A stretch of DNA of 64,000 bases from positions 5,467,001-5,531,000 of the forward strand of contig NZ_LT629693.1 in assembly GCF_900099825.1 (NCBI RefSeq), given 5' to 3'. The first letter of the stretch is position 1. Every line of letters starts with the position of its first letter. The translations under genes and the position numbers were made by a program. Under the pieces are notes generated by a model, which saw nothing but the letters and a program-made list of their open reading frames with translations, did not search any database and was not told the origin of the DNA. This stretch comes from Bradyrhizobium ottawaense. Lineage in GTDB: Bacteria > Pseudomonadota > Alphaproteobacteria > Rhizobiales > Xanthobacteraceae. Below, one piece after another: positions 52,754 to 61,767 of this stretch.

Positions 52754-53111
52754 TCATCGCCCGCAGTTCGGCGATGATCTTGTCGGCCTGGAACGGCTTG
52801 TCGAAGAACCGGCTGTCGGCCGGCAACTGGTTCTGGTCGAGCTTCAGTTGCCCGGATACCACGACGATCTTGATCGGCGGCCAGCGGTCGCGCACGGCAT
52901 GCGCGAGCCTCAGGCCGTCCATCGAGCCGGGCATGTGGACGTCCGTGAACAGCAACATGACGTCCGAGCGGCTTTCCAGGATGGCGATGGCCTCATCGGC
53001 GTTCTTGGCCTCGATCGCGGTAAAGCCGGCTTCTTCGACCAGATCGACGGCATGAAGCCGGAGAATGGCTTCGTCCTCGACGATCAGAACGGCGTAGGGT
53101 CTGGAGGGCAT
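52743..53111 (-). CDS. Stand-alone receiver domain protein
   Basis: 122 residues, receiver domain only. Acidic residues in VEDEA (residues 11-15), phospho-acceptor Asp57 in FTDVHMPG and Lys in DKPFQ. Single-domain regulators of this kind pair with HWE/HisKA_2 kinases in alphaproteobacteria. A kinase remnant lies just upstream and ends 15 bases before this start. Partner or signal is unknown. Confidence 0.92.
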   Translation of the reverse strand: MPSRPYAVLIVEDEAILRLHAVDLVEEAGFTAIEAKNADEAIAILESRSDVMLLFTDVHMPGSMDGLRLAHAVRDRWPPIKIVVVSGQLKLDQNQLPADSRFFDKPFQADKIIAELRAMITS

Positions 53112-53126
53112 TTGCGCTCGCTCGTG

Positions 53127-53492
53127 TTATTCCGCTTGTCCGGTCAGATCGTTCAATCCGGCCTCGAAGCTGCAGACGACGCCCTCGGGCAGATAATCGA
53201 CTTTGACGGAACCGCCGAAGTCGGATGACAAGGTGCTCTCGATCAGACGGGAACCGAACCCGCGGCGCGATGGCGTCGAAACCGGTGGGCCGCCTTGTTC
53301 GCGCCAGCCGAACCGCAGGCTCCGCCGGTCCTCCAGCGGAGTACAATCCCATCTGACGTCGATCGTTCCGCCCGGCACCGACAGCGCGCCGTATTTTGTG
53401 GCGTTGGTGGCCAGTTCGTGAAGCGCGAGCGCCAGCGATAGCGCCTGCTTCGCCGTCAGGTCCACAGGCGGGCCGCACGTTGGCCTCGGCAC
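53127..53492 (-). pseudogene. HWE-type histidine kinase, truncated C-terminal ATPase fragment
   Basis: 121-codon remnant starting with GTG at 53492. It contains only the C-terminal catalytic part: LALALHELATNATKYGALS (N box) followed by GTIDVRW, WREQGGPPV and RRGFGSRLIESTL (G box). The DHp domain with the phospho-acceptor His and the sensor region are missing, because the frame is cut at about 53470, 110 bases from the end of the RNase P RNA gene. Functional kinase activity is therefore unlikely. Together with the downstream receiver it looks like the left-over of a kinase/receiver pair. Confidence 0.75.
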
Positions 53493-53499
53493 ACATGGC

Positions 53500-53530
53500 G
53501 AGGGGTCCGGCGCGTTACGCCGAACCCCTC
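53500..53530 (-). other. Hairpin between rnpB and the kinase fragment
   Basis: GAGGGGT..CGGCG-CGTTA-CGCCG..ACCCCTC with one mismatch. It is 70 bases after the 3' end of rnpB in the transcription direction. No T-run follows, so terminator function is uncertain. Confidence 0.5.
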
Positions 53531-53600
53531 ATTCTCAGTGAAACACGTTTTCTTCACGCGACCGGAAGTCCAGTTCGTTCGAAAACGCTTCGCAAAAGAT

Positions 53601-54022
53601 ATCAGCCAGCCTGTAAGCCGGGTTCTGTAAGGCACCGCCGCTTGCGCGGACGATACGTGACGGCCATTCCTCTGGGACCATGTTCGCACATGGCCTCGAG
53701 CAACCTACCCGGACGGCGAGCCTGACATCGCCCTGCGGTGTTATCGCATAAAGCGAACTTACCGCGTTGCCGTCCCTATTCGGTTTTGCTCCCGGTGTGG
53801 TTTGCCATGCCGTTTCCGTTGCCGGACCCGCGGTGCGCTCTTACCGCACCTTTTCACCCTTGCTGCCCCTCCCTTTCGGGTGGGGAGCGGTTCGTTCTCT
53901 GTGGCACTGTCCCTGGGGTCGCCCCCGCCGGATGTTATCCGGCACCGTATGTCGATGGAGCCCGGACTTTCCTCTCCCGCAGCCTTTCGACCGTAGCGGG
54001 AGCGGCCGTCCGGCCGACTGAC
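53601..54022 (-). ncRNA. rnpB: RNase P RNA (M1-type ribozyme)
   Basis: Read on the minus strand, contains the family hallmarks GAGGAAAGTCCGGGCTCC (near 53975-53958), ACAGAACCCGGCTTA near the 3' end and internal P4-type segments. P1 is formed by CAGTCGGCC at the 5' end and GGCTGGCTG at the 3' end, which pair with G-U wobble; this sets the ends at about 54022 and 53601, 422 nt. Cuts the 5' leader from tRNA precursors. Exact 5' and 3' ends are predicted only. Confidence 0.95.
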
Positions 54023-54186
54023 GTCACAGGCATGGGGGCTGCCGCGCGCCGCGTCAAGCGATAGCGATGGTTAATCCGCGCCCGCGGGCGTAATTTTGAC
54101 GTCGGCAAAGGAGCGGCATATCGGCTTCGGCAATGTAAGGATTGGCCCGCGATGGGCGTCGATCGCGCCAGGCCGGGTCATATCTG

Positions 54187-54238
54187 CAAGTCCTGTCGGC
54201 AAATCCTGTCGGCAAGTCCTGTCGGCAAGTCCTATCGG
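54187..54238. repeat. Four 13-base tandem repeats
   Basis: Units CAAGTCCTGTCGG, CAAATCCTGTCGG, CAAGTCCTGTCGG and CAAGTCCTATCGG in direct contact, followed by ctttgccgatcg. Between the rnpB promoter side and the PAS gene. As 13 is not a multiple of 3, all frames stay open here, which gives spurious coding look. No gene is supported in 54023-54329. Confidence 0.9.
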
Positions 54239-54329
54239 CTTTGCCGATCGCAGCCATCGGTATTCCTCGCTTGTCAAACCGGCCCTGCGGGTTCACATCG
54301 GCGCCATCGTTCCCGACAGATCACAGGCA

Positions 54330-54782
54330 ATGAAAATTCCCGACGGACTTGACGTTGATCTTGGCGAGGCGCTGCTCGACAGCGCCTCCGACGCGATCGT
54401 TGCCACCGATCGCGAGGGGCGGATCATGTTCTGGAATCCTGGCGCGGAACGGATGTTCGGCTTCACCGCCGCCGAGACCGTCGGTCAATCGCTCGACCTG
54501 ATCATCCCGGAGAACCTGCGGGCACGGCACTCGAGCGGCTATCGCCGCACGATGGCGACGGGAACCAGCCGCTACGGTCACGGCGATCTGCTGTCGGTGC
54601 CGGCCCTGACCAAAGACGGCCGGCGGATCTCGGTCGAATTCACGATTCTGATGCTGCGTGATCGCGCGCAGCAGGTCACAGGCACGATCGCGGTCATGCG
54701 CGATGTGACGAAGCGCTTCGAGGAAGTCAGGGAGCTGAAGCGCCGGCTCGCCGAATCCGGCGACGTCAAAGCGCGATCATGA
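54330..54782 (+). CDS. PAS-domain protein
   Basis: 150 residues from the ATG at 54330; the frame upstream is the repeat region. Single PAS domain: LLDSASDAIVATDREGRIMF, FGFTAAETVGQSLDLIIPEN, and a PAC-like end GTIAVMRDVTKRFEEVRELK. Short helical tail with no output domain. Acts as a sensor or partner for a kinase encoded elsewhere, or binds a heme or small ligand. Confidence 0.85.
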   Translation: MKIPDGLDVDLGEALLDSASDAIVATDREGRIMFWNPGAERMFGFTAAETVGQSLDLIIPENLRARHSSGYRRTMATGTSRYGHGDLLSVPALTKDGRRISVEFTILMLRDRAQQVTGTIAVMRDVTKRFEEVRELKRRLAESGDVKARS

Positions 54783-54790
54783 TGGCACGA

Positions 54791-54976
54791 TCATGATTTC
54801 TTGCCGGACCTGAGTTTGGTCTCGGCGAGCGCCGTCACGACGCCGACGATCAGCATTGACGCGACGACATCCGCCGTCGCGTCAAAGCCGAAGGCGAGAA
54901 TGGTCGCGGCAGCCACCGCCGCGAGGATCGAGACCGCAAAGCCCTCGTCGGCAATCAGGCGGCGCAGGTGGCTCAT
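54791..54976 (-). CDS. Small membrane protein, unknown
   Basis: 61 residues from the ATG at 54976 (MSHLRRLIADEGFAVSILAA). Two hydrophobic segments (VSILAAVAAATILAFGF and VVASMLIVGVVTALAE). Basic ends. The ribosome site is weak. Convergent with the PAS gene. A longer frame upstream to 55075 is Arg-rich and not convincing. Confidence 0.55.
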   Translation of the reverse strand: MSHLRRLIADEGFAVSILAAVAAATILAFGFDATADVVASMLIVGVVTALAETKLRSGKKS

Positions 54977-55368
54977 ACGCCGGTCGGGTTGCCGCTGGCT
55001 GCGACCGTGACTGCGATCACGGCGGCGCGATGCGCCGGCCTCGGTGCCAGGAACCGTACGATCGGATCCACCCAATCCAGCAGTGGCAGCAAGAATCTCG
55101 ATTTCATCTGCGATATGGCGTTCATGGTCGCCTCCCGAGTTTAATCGCAGCCGAGGCTAGGTCCCCGAATACGTTTGGCAAACGAATAATATTGGCCGTT
55201 ATTATCGTATTATTAGATATGAAGGCGCCGCGGCGAAGTCCGGCTGCGTGCGCCGGCAGATGATCCCGCTCTGGCGCCCGAAATTAATTTATCCTGACGA
55301 TGTCGTTTTGCCTGGGGCCCGTTCGACTGGGTGTCGGCGATCCAGCCGATCAATAAGGAGTAGACGAG

Positions 55369-55722
55369 ATGAAGTATCTGTTGCTGATCTATCGAAGCGA
55401 TGCCGAGTACGTGAAAATGAACCCTGCCCAGCGCAAGGCATTGTCCGGCGAATACGGCGCGTTCACCCAGTCGATCATCCAGAGCGGTCACTTCAAGGCC
55501 GGCGACGGCTTGCAACCGGTCTCGACGGCCACCACGGTGCGCATTCGCGACGGCAAGACGCTGACGACCGACGGCCCGTTCGCCGAGACGCGCGAGCAAC
55601 TCGCCGGTTACTATCTGATCGAAGCCAAGGATCTCGATGATGCGCTGGCGATCGCTGCGCGCATTCCCGAAGCCGTGCGGGGGTGTATCGAGGTCAGGCC
55701 GGTCATGATTTATGATAATTGA
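55369..55722 (+). CDS. DGPF-domain (YCII-related) protein
   Basis: 117 residues. MKYLLLIYRSDAEYVKMNP with the late motif TTDGPFAETREQLAGYYLIE, which is the DGPF signature of YCII-related proteins. In many genomes this family is encoded next to an ECF42-type sigma factor, as here. The 107-base gap to the sigma gene contains a palindromic repeat. The ATG follows AAGGAGTAGACGAG, a strong ribosome site. Exact biochemical role of the family is unsettled. Confidence 0.92.
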   Translation: MKYLLLIYRSDAEYVKMNPAQRKALSGEYGAFTQSIIQSGHFKAGDGLQPVSTATTVRIRDGKTLTTDGPFAETREQLAGYYLIEAKDLDDALAIAARIPEAVRGCIEVRPVMIYDN

Positions 55723-55726
55723 AGCC

Positions 55727-55807
55727 CGTCATTTCCGGGGCGATGCGTAGCGTCGAACCCGGAATCTCGAGGTTCCGGGTTCGTGCTGCGCACGCCCCGG
55801 AACGACG
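55727..55807. repeat. Palindromic repeat between DGPF and sigma genes
   Basis: CCCGTCATTTCCGGGGCG at the left mirrors CGCCCCGGAACGACGG at the right, with inner GGAATCTCGAGGTTCC. Third member of the CGTCATTCCGGG family. Confidence 0.8.
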
Positions 55808-55828
55808 GCGAGAGTACAACGAGTGCCC

Positions 55829-57064
55829 ATGACACCCACCGAAATCGAACAAACCTTTCGCGACGAGGCGGGCAGGGCGCTGGCGACCCTGATCCGTCTC
55901 GTCGGCGATTTCGATCTGGCGCAGGATGCGCTGCAGGATGCGTTCGCGGTGGCGCTGGAGCGCTGGCCTGCGGCCCAGTTGCCGTCCAATCCGCGCGCGT
56001 GGCTGGTCAATGTCGGCCGCAACAAGGCGATCGATCGTGTTCGCCGCGACGTTTCGTTCCGCAGCAAGCAGCAGGCGCTGACGCACGAATTGCTGCTGCA
56101 GGCGTCGGCGCCTTGTGAGGCAAATGACAGCGCGCTCGACGACGACATGCTGCGGCTGATTTTTACCTGCTGCCATCCGTCCTTTGCCGCCGAAGTGCAG
56201 GTGGCGTTGACGTTGCGCACGGTGTGCGGACTCACCACCGCCCAGGTGGCGCGTGCGTTCCTCACTGGCGAAGAGGCAATGGCGCAGCGGCTGCTGCGCG
56301 CCAAGCAAAAAATCCGGCTGGCCGGCATTCCCTACGAGGTGCCGGAACGCGAAACGCTCCAGCCGCGCCTGCGCGGCGTACTCGCGGTGATCTATCTGGT
56401 TTTCACCGAAGGCTATGCCGCGACTTCGGGCGAGGACCTGATGCGGCCCGACCTGGCGCGCGAAGCCATCCGCGTGGCGCGGCTGCTCGATGCGCTGATG
56501 CCTGATCGAGGCGAGATCAAGGGATTGCTGGCGTTGATGCTGTTGCACGATTCACGCCGCGCCGGCCGCGCGACTGATGGCGGCGACATCGTGCTGCTGG
56601 AAGAGCAGGACCGCGCGCTGTGGGACCATGGCCAGATCGCCGAGGGACTGGCGTTGCTCGAAGAGGCGTTGCGGATGCCGGGTCCGCCGCAATCCTATGC
56701 GGTGCAGGCGGCGATCGCGGCGCTGCATGCGCGCGCCCCGAATTATAATGACACCGACTGGCCGCAGATCGCGGGCCTCTACGAGGTGCTGCTGCGGATC
56801 AGCCCGTCGCCGGTGATCGAACTCAACCATGCCGCCGCGGTGTCGATGGTCGACGGGCCGGCGCGGGCACTCGACCTGATCGACGCGGTCGCGGCGCGCG
56901 GTGGACTGAAAGGCTACGAGCTGTTGCCGGCCGTGCGCGCCGACCTGCTGCGCCGGCTCGGCCGCCACGATGCCGCGCGCGCGGAATATCTTGCGGCAAC
57001 GGCCGCGACACAACTCGAGCCGCTGCGGCGGCTCTATGCGCGGCGGATGAAGGAGATGGGTTGA
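55829..57064 (+). CDS. ECF sigma factor with C-terminal extension, ECF42-like
   Basis: 411 residues from the ATG at 55829. Sigma region 2 at about 5-80 ([38 protein letters not shown]), region 4 at about 115-165 ([20 protein letters not shown]). A long C-terminal extension (about 180-411) is TPR-like, with [20 protein letters not shown] and [11 protein letters not shown]. Extension and the linked DGPF gene are typical of ECF42, whose extension has been reported to be needed for activity. No anti-sigma gene adjacent. Confidence 0.92.
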   Translation: MTPTEIEQTFRDEAGRALATLIRLVGDFDLAQDALQDAFAVALERWPAAQLPSNPRAWLVNVGRNKAIDRVRRDVSFRSKQQALTHELLLQASAPCEANDSALDDDMLRLIFTCCHPSFAAEVQVALTLRTVCGLTTAQVARAFLTGEEAMAQRLLRAKQKIRLAGIPYEVPERETLQPRLRGVLAVIYLVFTEGYAATSGEDLMRPDLAREAIRVARLLDALMPDRGEIKGLLALMLLHDSRRAGRATDGGDIVLLEEQDRALWDHGQIAEGLALLEEALRMPGPPQSYAVQAAIAALHARAPNYNDTDWPQIAGLYEVLLRISPSPVIELNHAAAVSMVDGPARALDLIDAVAARGGLKGYELLPAVRADLLRRLGRHDAARAEYLAATAATQLEPLRRLYARRMKEMG

Positions 57065-57068
57065 GTTC

Positions 57069-57190
57069 ACCTCGCCCCGCTTGCGGGGAGAGGTCGGATT
57101 GCGAAGCAATCCGGGTGAGGGGGTACAGGTCTATCAATTGACACTGGTGCTCGCGGAGAGACCCCTCACCCCGCAAGAGCGGCGCGAGGG
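57069..57190. repeat. Palindromic repeat (CTCGCCCCGCTTGCGGGGAG type)
   Basis: Same family as 9089-9210: CTCGCCCCGCTTGCGGGGAG at the left, gattgcgaagcaatccgg hairpin, and CCTCACCCCGCAAGAGCGGC at the right. Between convergent sigma and amidase genes. Confidence 0.85.
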
Positions 57191-57197
57191 AGTCTAC

Positions 57198-57992
57198 CTA
57201 CTTCACCGCGACGGTGGTCGCCGCCTGCGTCGCATCGGCCGGCAGGCTCGACAGCAATGCGTGCAGCGTGGTCATGGTCGAATGATCGGCAATGCCGTCG
57301 ACGCGTTCGGGGCGGAAGTGGCGCTGGAAAGCGGTGACGACTTCCATGGTGGCGCCGTCGAACTTGCCTGACGTCGGCACGTTGTAGCCGTATCGGGCCA
57401 ACGCAGCCTGAAGCCCGGCGACGTCGTCGCTGATGCTGCCCAGCTTGAGCGCTTCGCTGCGCACGATCGGGGCCGGCTGCACCCAGTGGCCGACGCCGGA
57501 ATTGGCCAGCGAGTGCCACGGGAATTTCTCGCCGGGATCCTTCTTGCGTGCCGGTGCGACGTCGGAATGCGCCAGCACGCGATGCGCCGGTACGTTGCGG
57601 CGGAGCATGATGCCGCGGCACAGCGCGATCACGGCGGCGATCTGGCGCAGCGGGAAGTCCGGATAGCCCCAGTCGTGGCCGCGGTTGATGATCTCGACCC
57701 CGATCGAGCAGGAATTGATGTCTTCCTCGCCGGCCCAGCATGACACGCCGGCGTGCCAGGCGCGCTTGCTCTCCGGCACGCATTGCACGATGCGGCCGTC
57801 CTCCAGCACGATGTAATGCGCCGAGACTTCGGTGCCCGCGGTGCAGAGCTGGGCGATCGCGCCCTCCACATCCGGCATGCCGGTGTAGTGCAGCACGATC
57901 ATGTCGGCCTGTCGGCCCTTGTTGCGGTCGCCGTAGTTTGCCGACGGGATGACGTCGGAGGCGATCGAGGAATCCGGGGTAAAAGTCTTCAT
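57198..57992 (-). CDS. N-acetylmuramoyl-L-alanine amidase (AmiD-like) with PG-binding domain
   Basis: 264 residues from the ATG at 57992. Amidase_2 domain at about 25-165: IVLHYTGMPDVEGAIAQLCT, SAHYIVLEDGRIVQCV, CSIGVEIINRGHDWG, with the zinc ligands in HYT, HSDVAPARKKDPG. C-terminal peptidoglycan-binding domain (DDVAGLQAALARYGYNVPTS). No signal peptide is seen from this start; a longer frame to 58073 adds 27 residues without improving it. Cleaves the stem peptide from MurNAc, probably in turnover or recycling. Divergent from the dcw cluster. Confidence 0.9.
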   Translation of the reverse strand: MKTFTPDSSIASDVIPSANYGDRNKGRQADMIVLHYTGMPDVEGAIAQLCTAGTEVSAHYIVLEDGRIVQCVPESKRAWHAGVSCWAGEEDINSCSIGVEIINRGHDWGYPDFPLRQIAAVIALCRGIMLRRNVPAHRVLAHSDVAPARKKDPGEKFPWHSLANSGVGHWVQPAPIVRSEALKLGSISDDVAGLQAALARYGYNVPTSGKFDGATMEVVTAFQRHFRPERVDGIADHSTMTTLHALLSSLPADATQAATTVAVK

Positions 57993-58501
57993 GTCTGCGT
58001 TGGCCCTGGGAACGGGGAGGGCGCGTTGACGCTTCGAATCAATACCAGCAGACGCGAACGAACCAGAAGACATTTTTAATACTCAAAAACAGGCAGGAGA
58101 ACGGCAACGCGGCTTTTACAAAAACGTGCGTTTACTATTCCTTTACCTTGCCCTCTGCGCAATCCGGCAGCCCCGTTCGGTTTCGCATTTTGCCGGAGTG
58201 TGTGCGGGGTGCATCACTGGCCCTCCGCGGGCGGAGGTCACCGGCAAGTGACTTAAATTGGCGCCAAACCCGCGAGCCGCCATCAACGCTTTTTTAACGC
58301 TAAGTGCCGTTACTAAGTGGTGAAGAGCCGAACCGGTTTTGGGGACGGCAGAGGCCCTCTTTCGCGCTCGAAATGCCATGGCAACCCAGCAAATTCCGTC
58401 CGGAAGTGAGGGTTTGCGGGCCGGGGCGGGAAATGGCGAACGCGCCTCACGGCGGCTTTTTAGCCGGGAAAGCCCGGCGAAGCGCAGAGATTCGAGGCGC
58501 A
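57993..58501. other. Intergenic region upstream of the dcw cluster, no mraZ seen
   Basis: A 509-base stretch between the amidase start and a short ORF. No frame resembles MraZ, which usually precedes rsmH. A poly-T and A-rich segment (gcttttttaacgctaagtgccgttactaag, 58287-58316) and aggcaggagaacggcaacgcgg may include promoters of the amidase (minus) and of the dcw genes (plus), but no confident hexamers were found. Confidence 0.6.
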
Positions 58502-58564
58502 ATGAGCCTGTTCGCGTCCAAATTCCGTTTTCAGCGGTGGGATACGCCAGAGGCCGGCGCATGA
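58502..58564 (+). CDS. Possible upstream short ORF coupled to rsmH (20 residues)
   Basis: ATG at 58502 with GAGG upstream, 20 codons ([20 protein letters not shown]), stop TGA overlapping the rsmH ATG (ATGA at 58561-58564). Such an overlap suggests translational coupling. Frame is also open upstream to a GTG at 58304. No family seen. Could replace a missing mraZ as leader or be chance. Confidence 0.4.
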   Translation: MSLFASKFRFQRWDTPEAGA

Positions 58565-59556
58565 CCCCGGCTGCGCCGCGTCATATCTCCGTTCTCGGCC
58601 GCGAGGCGGTCGAGATGCTCGCTCCCCATGACGGCGGCATTTACGTCGATGCGACCTTCGGCGCCGGCGGCTACAGCCGCGCCATTCTCGATACCGCGGG
58701 AACCCGGGTCATTGGCATCGACCGCGACCGGTCAGCCATTACCGGCGGGTTCGATCTCGTCGACCGCTCGGGCGGCCGGCTGACCCTGGTCGAAGACCGC
58801 TTCTCCAATCTCGATAACGTCTGCGCCGCGCAGGGCATTGACGCGGTCGATGGCGTCGTGATGGACGTCGGCGTTTCCTCGATGCAGCTCGACCAGGCCG
58901 AACGCGGCTTTTCATTCCGGCTCGGCGGCCCGCTCGACATGCGGATGGGCCACGACGGCCCGACCGCCGCGGATGTGGTGGCAAGGGCCTCCGAGGCCGA
59001 TCTCGCCAACATCATCTACATCTTCGGCGAAGAGCGCTACTCGCGTGCCGTCGCCCGCGCCATCGTAGCAGCCCGCAAGGAAGCGCCGATCACGACCACG
59101 AAGGCGCTGGCCGACATCGTCTCCAAGGTGGTTCATTCCAAGCCGAACGAGATCCATCCGGCGACGCGGACGTTTCAGGGCCTGCGGATTTTCGTCAACG
59201 CCGAGCTCGATGAGCTGCATCTGGCGCTTGCGGCGGCGGAACGCGTGCTGAAGCCGGGCGGACGGCTGGTCGTGGTGTCGTTCCATTCGCTGGAAGACCG
59301 CATCGTCAAGGATTTCCTCAACGCACGCGGCAAGACCGGCGGCGGCTCGCGGCATTTGCCGGAAATGGCCCAGGCCGCACCGAGCTTCCAGATCCTGACC
59401 AAGCGCCCGGTTACGCCCGGCGACGCCGAGATTGCCGCCAATCCGCGCGCGCGTTCGGCAAAACTGCGCGCCGCCGAGCGCACCATGGCATCAGCGCATG
59501 GGGCAGGCGAACTGCCGGCGTGGCCCGTGCTATCAGACGTGATGAGGGGAGGCTGA
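58561..59556 (+). CDS. rsmH: 16S rRNA (cytosine1402-N4)-methyltransferase RsmH
   Basis: 331 residues from the ATG at 58561. RsmH (MraW) family: [13 protein letters not shown], motif [49 protein letters not shown], and [16 protein letters not shown] at the end. Methylates C1402 of 16S rRNA in the P-site. First recognised gene of the dcw cluster; followed by ftsL after 2 bases. Confidence 0.97.
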   Translation: MTPAAPRHISVLGREAVEMLAPHDGGIYVDATFGAGGYSRAILDTAGTRVIGIDRDRSAITGGFDLVDRSGGRLTLVEDRFSNLDNVCAAQGIDAVDGVVMDVGVSSMQLDQAERGFSFRLGGPLDMRMGHDGPTAADVVARASEADLANIIYIFGEERYSRAVARAIVAARKEAPITTTKALADIVSKVVHSKPNEIHPATRTFQGLRIFVNAELDELHLALAAAERVLKPGGRLVVVSFHSLEDRIVKDFLNARGKTGGGSRHLPEMAQAAPSFQILTKRPVTPGDAEIAANPRARSAKLRAAERTMASAHGAGELPAWPVLSDVMRGG

Positions 59557-59558
59557 CC

Positions 59559-59975
59559 ATGCGTGTCATCCATCTTCTCGTCATCGGCATGCTGGTATTC
59601 GCCGCGGCCTACGTCTACCGCATCAAGATGGAATCGACCGCGCGCGTCGAGCGCGTGCTGCGGCTGAATGCGGAAATCCGCGAGCAGCGCGACGCCATCG
59701 CGACGCTGCGCGCGGAATGGGCCAAGCTCGACGCGCCGCTTCGGCTGCAAGGCCTTGCCGATCGCTATCTCGGGCTGAAGCCGGTGAGCGCCACGCAGTA
59801 CGACACCTTGAAGAACCTGCCCGAGCGACCGCCGAGCTTTGCGCGGCCGGGCGCTCCCGATCCGATCGGCGCGATGATCAACACCATCGAAGCTACCGTC
59901 GACGCGCAATCCGTAACCGGATCAGTACCGGCACCGGCAAATCGGCCGGGAGATCAGCCGGGGAATCAGCAATGA
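59559..59975 (+). CDS. ftsL: Cell division protein FtsL
   Basis: 138 residues from the ATG at 59559 (GGGGAGGCTGACC before it). Short cytoplasmic tail, one transmembrane helix (VIHLLVIGMLVFAAAYVYRI), and a periplasmic coiled coil with LNAEIREQRDAIATLRAEWA. Part of the divisome FtsB/FtsL/FtsQ complex. Extended C-terminal low-complexity tail. Stop overlaps the start of ftsI (ATGA). Confidence 0.92.
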   Translation: MRVIHLLVIGMLVFAAAYVYRIKMESTARVERVLRLNAEIREQRDAIATLRAEWAKLDAPLRLQGLADRYLGLKPVSATQYDTLKNLPERPPSFARPGAPDPIGAMINTIEATVDAQSVTGSVPAPANRPGDQPGNQQ

Positions 59976-61726
59976 CCGACCAGGCGCTCACCACGACCAC
60001 AAGCAGGCCCGCGGAGCCGTGGCGACAGCGGCTGATCCGCAGCCTGCTCTACGGGCGCAATGTCGATCGCGCCGCGAAAGCCCGCGCCCGCGTCGGATTT
60101 GCTATCCTGGCATTTGCCTGCGTCTACGCGATCCTCGCCGGACGCCTGGTGATGTTTGCGGTCGGCGCCGACAATCACGGCGCACGCCGTACCGCTTCGC
60201 AGGACGCAATTGCGACCGCGCGGCCCGACATCGTCGACCGCAACGGCGAGGTGCTGGCCACCGACGTCAAGGCGCCGAGCCTGTTCGCCGAGCCGCGCCG
60301 CATCATCGACAAGGACGAGGCGATCGAACTCTTGACCGCGACATTGCCGGACCTCGACACCGGCGAAGTGCGCGACCGGCTGTCGTCGCGCAAGGGTTTT
60401 GTATGGCTGAAGCGTGAAATCACCCCGAAGCAGCAGCAGGACATCCACCGCCTCGGCATTCCCGGCATCGGCTTCCTGCGCGAGAACAAGCGCGTCTATC
60501 CGACCGGCGCCGAAGTTGCGCATCTGATTGGCCTCGTGAACATCGACAACCAGGGCATCGCCGGAATGGAAAAGTGGCTGGACACCAACGGTCTGGCCGA
60601 TCTGCACCGCGCCGGCTTTGCCACCGATCGGCTGCAGAAGCCGGTGGAACTGTCGGTCGACCTGCGCGTCGAGCATGCGCTGCGCGACGAACTCATGAAG
60701 GCCAAGGAGAAGTTCAAGGCCAAGGCCGCCTCCGGCATTATCTCCAATGTCAGGACTGGCGAAATCGTGGCGATGGTCTCTCTCCCGGATTTCGACCCGA
60801 ACAATCCGAGAGAGGCGCACGACCCTGAACGTATCAATCGCCTGACCACCGGCGTTTACGAAATGGGATCGACGTTCAAGGCGTTCACGCTGGCGATGGC
60901 GCTCGATTCCGGCAAAATCAGCCTGAACTCGATGTGGGATGCGCGGGGAAACCTGCACTACGGCAAGTTCACCATCCATGACAGCCACCAGCTGGGACGT
61001 TTCATCAACACCAAGGAAGTGTTCACCTACTCGTCCAATATCGGCGCCGCGCGGATCGCGCTCGGCCAGGGCGTCGAGGCGCACAAGGCGTTCCTCGCCA
61101 AGATGGGCCAGTTGACGCGGTTGCGCACCGAGTTGCCGGAGAGTGCCGCCCCGCTGGTGCCGCGCCGCTGGGGTGAACTGAACACGGTGACCGTCGCGTT
61201 CGGCCAAGGCCTGTCGGTGGCGCCTCTGCAGGCGGTGATGGGCATCAACGCACTGGTAAACGGCGGCTACCTGATTCCGCCGACGTTCCTGAAGCGCAGC
61301 GAAGCAGAAGCGGCGGCGATGGCCAAGCGAGTGGTCAAGCAGGAGACCAGCGACAAGATGCGGTATCTGATGCGGCTCAATGCCGAAATCGGCACCGCCA
61401 AGTCCGCCGACGTTAAGGGCTATTACGTTGGCGGCAAGACCGGCACTTCCGAGAAGGTCGTTAACGGCCGCTATGCCAAGAAGCGGGTGCTCAATTCCTT
61501 CACCGCGATCATGCCCGCCGACGATCCAAAGTATCAAATTCTTGTCATGATCGACGAGCCGCAGGCGCTACCCGAAACCCATGGGTTCATCACCTCCGGC
61601 TGGAACGCAGTTCCCACGGGCGGCAATGTCATTTCCAGGATCGCGCCGCTTTTGGGTGTCGAACCGCGCTTCGATCTGCCGCCGTCCGACCGCCTTATTC
61701 TTGCGGCATCGAAGACAACCCAGTAA
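59972..61726 (+). CDS. ftsI: Septal peptidoglycan transpeptidase FtsI (PBP3)
   Basis: 584 residues from the ATG at 59972, which overlaps the ftsL stop. Transmembrane helix (ILAFACVYAILAGRLVMFAV), PBP dimer domain (DIVDRNGEVLATDVKAPSLF), transpeptidase domain with SxxK at Ser300 (GSTFKAF), SxN (YSSN, 353-356) and KTG (GGKTGTSEK). Cross-links septal peptidoglycan in the divisome with FtsW. An Ala/Glu-rich region (FLKRSEAEAAAMAKRVVKQE) precedes KTG as in other alphaproteobacteria. Confidence 0.96.
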   Translation: MTDQALTTTTSRPAEPWRQRLIRSLLYGRNVDRAAKARARVGFAILAFACVYAILAGRLVMFAVGADNHGARRTASQDAIATARPDIVDRNGEVLATDVKAPSLFAEPRRIIDKDEAIELLTATLPDLDTGEVRDRLSSRKGFVWLKREITPKQQQDIHRLGIPGIGFLRENKRVYPTGAEVAHLIGLVNIDNQGIAGMEKWLDTNGLADLHRAGFATDRLQKPVELSVDLRVEHALRDELMKAKEKFKAKAASGIISNVRTGEIVAMVSLPDFDPNNPREAHDPERINRLTTGVYEMGSTFKAFTLAMALDSGKISLNSMWDARGNLHYGKFTIHDSHQLGRFINTKEVFTYSSNIGAARIALGQGVEAHKAFLAKMGQLTRLRTELPESAAPLVPRRWGELNTVTVAFGQGLSVAPLQAVMGINALVNGGYLIPPTFLKRSEAEAAAMAKRVVKQETSDKMRYLMRLNAEIGTAKSADVKGYYVGGKTGTSEKVVNGRYAKKRVLNSFTAIMPADDPKYQILVMIDEPQALPETHGFITSGWNAVPTGGNVISRIAPLLGVEPRFDLPPSDRLILAASKTTQ

Positions 61727-61767
61727 TCCCTACCGGGGGCGAGCTGCGCCGGCCGGACTGGAAGACC

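Noticed and set aside
53456..53689. Small open frames in the rnpB region
   Set aside because: They fall in the RNase P RNA, whose conserved sequence and P1 pairing explain the region.
54096..54329. N-terminal extension of the PAS protein through the 13-base repeats
   Set aside because: The extension is encoded by tandem repeats which are open in several frames, and has no ribosome site; the ATG at 54330 begins the domain.
58304..58501. Longer GTG-started frame leading to the 20-codon ORF, considered as mraZ
   Set aside because: The sequence has no MraZ motif (such as the DPDGR and double swapped-hairpin pattern) and the length is too short.
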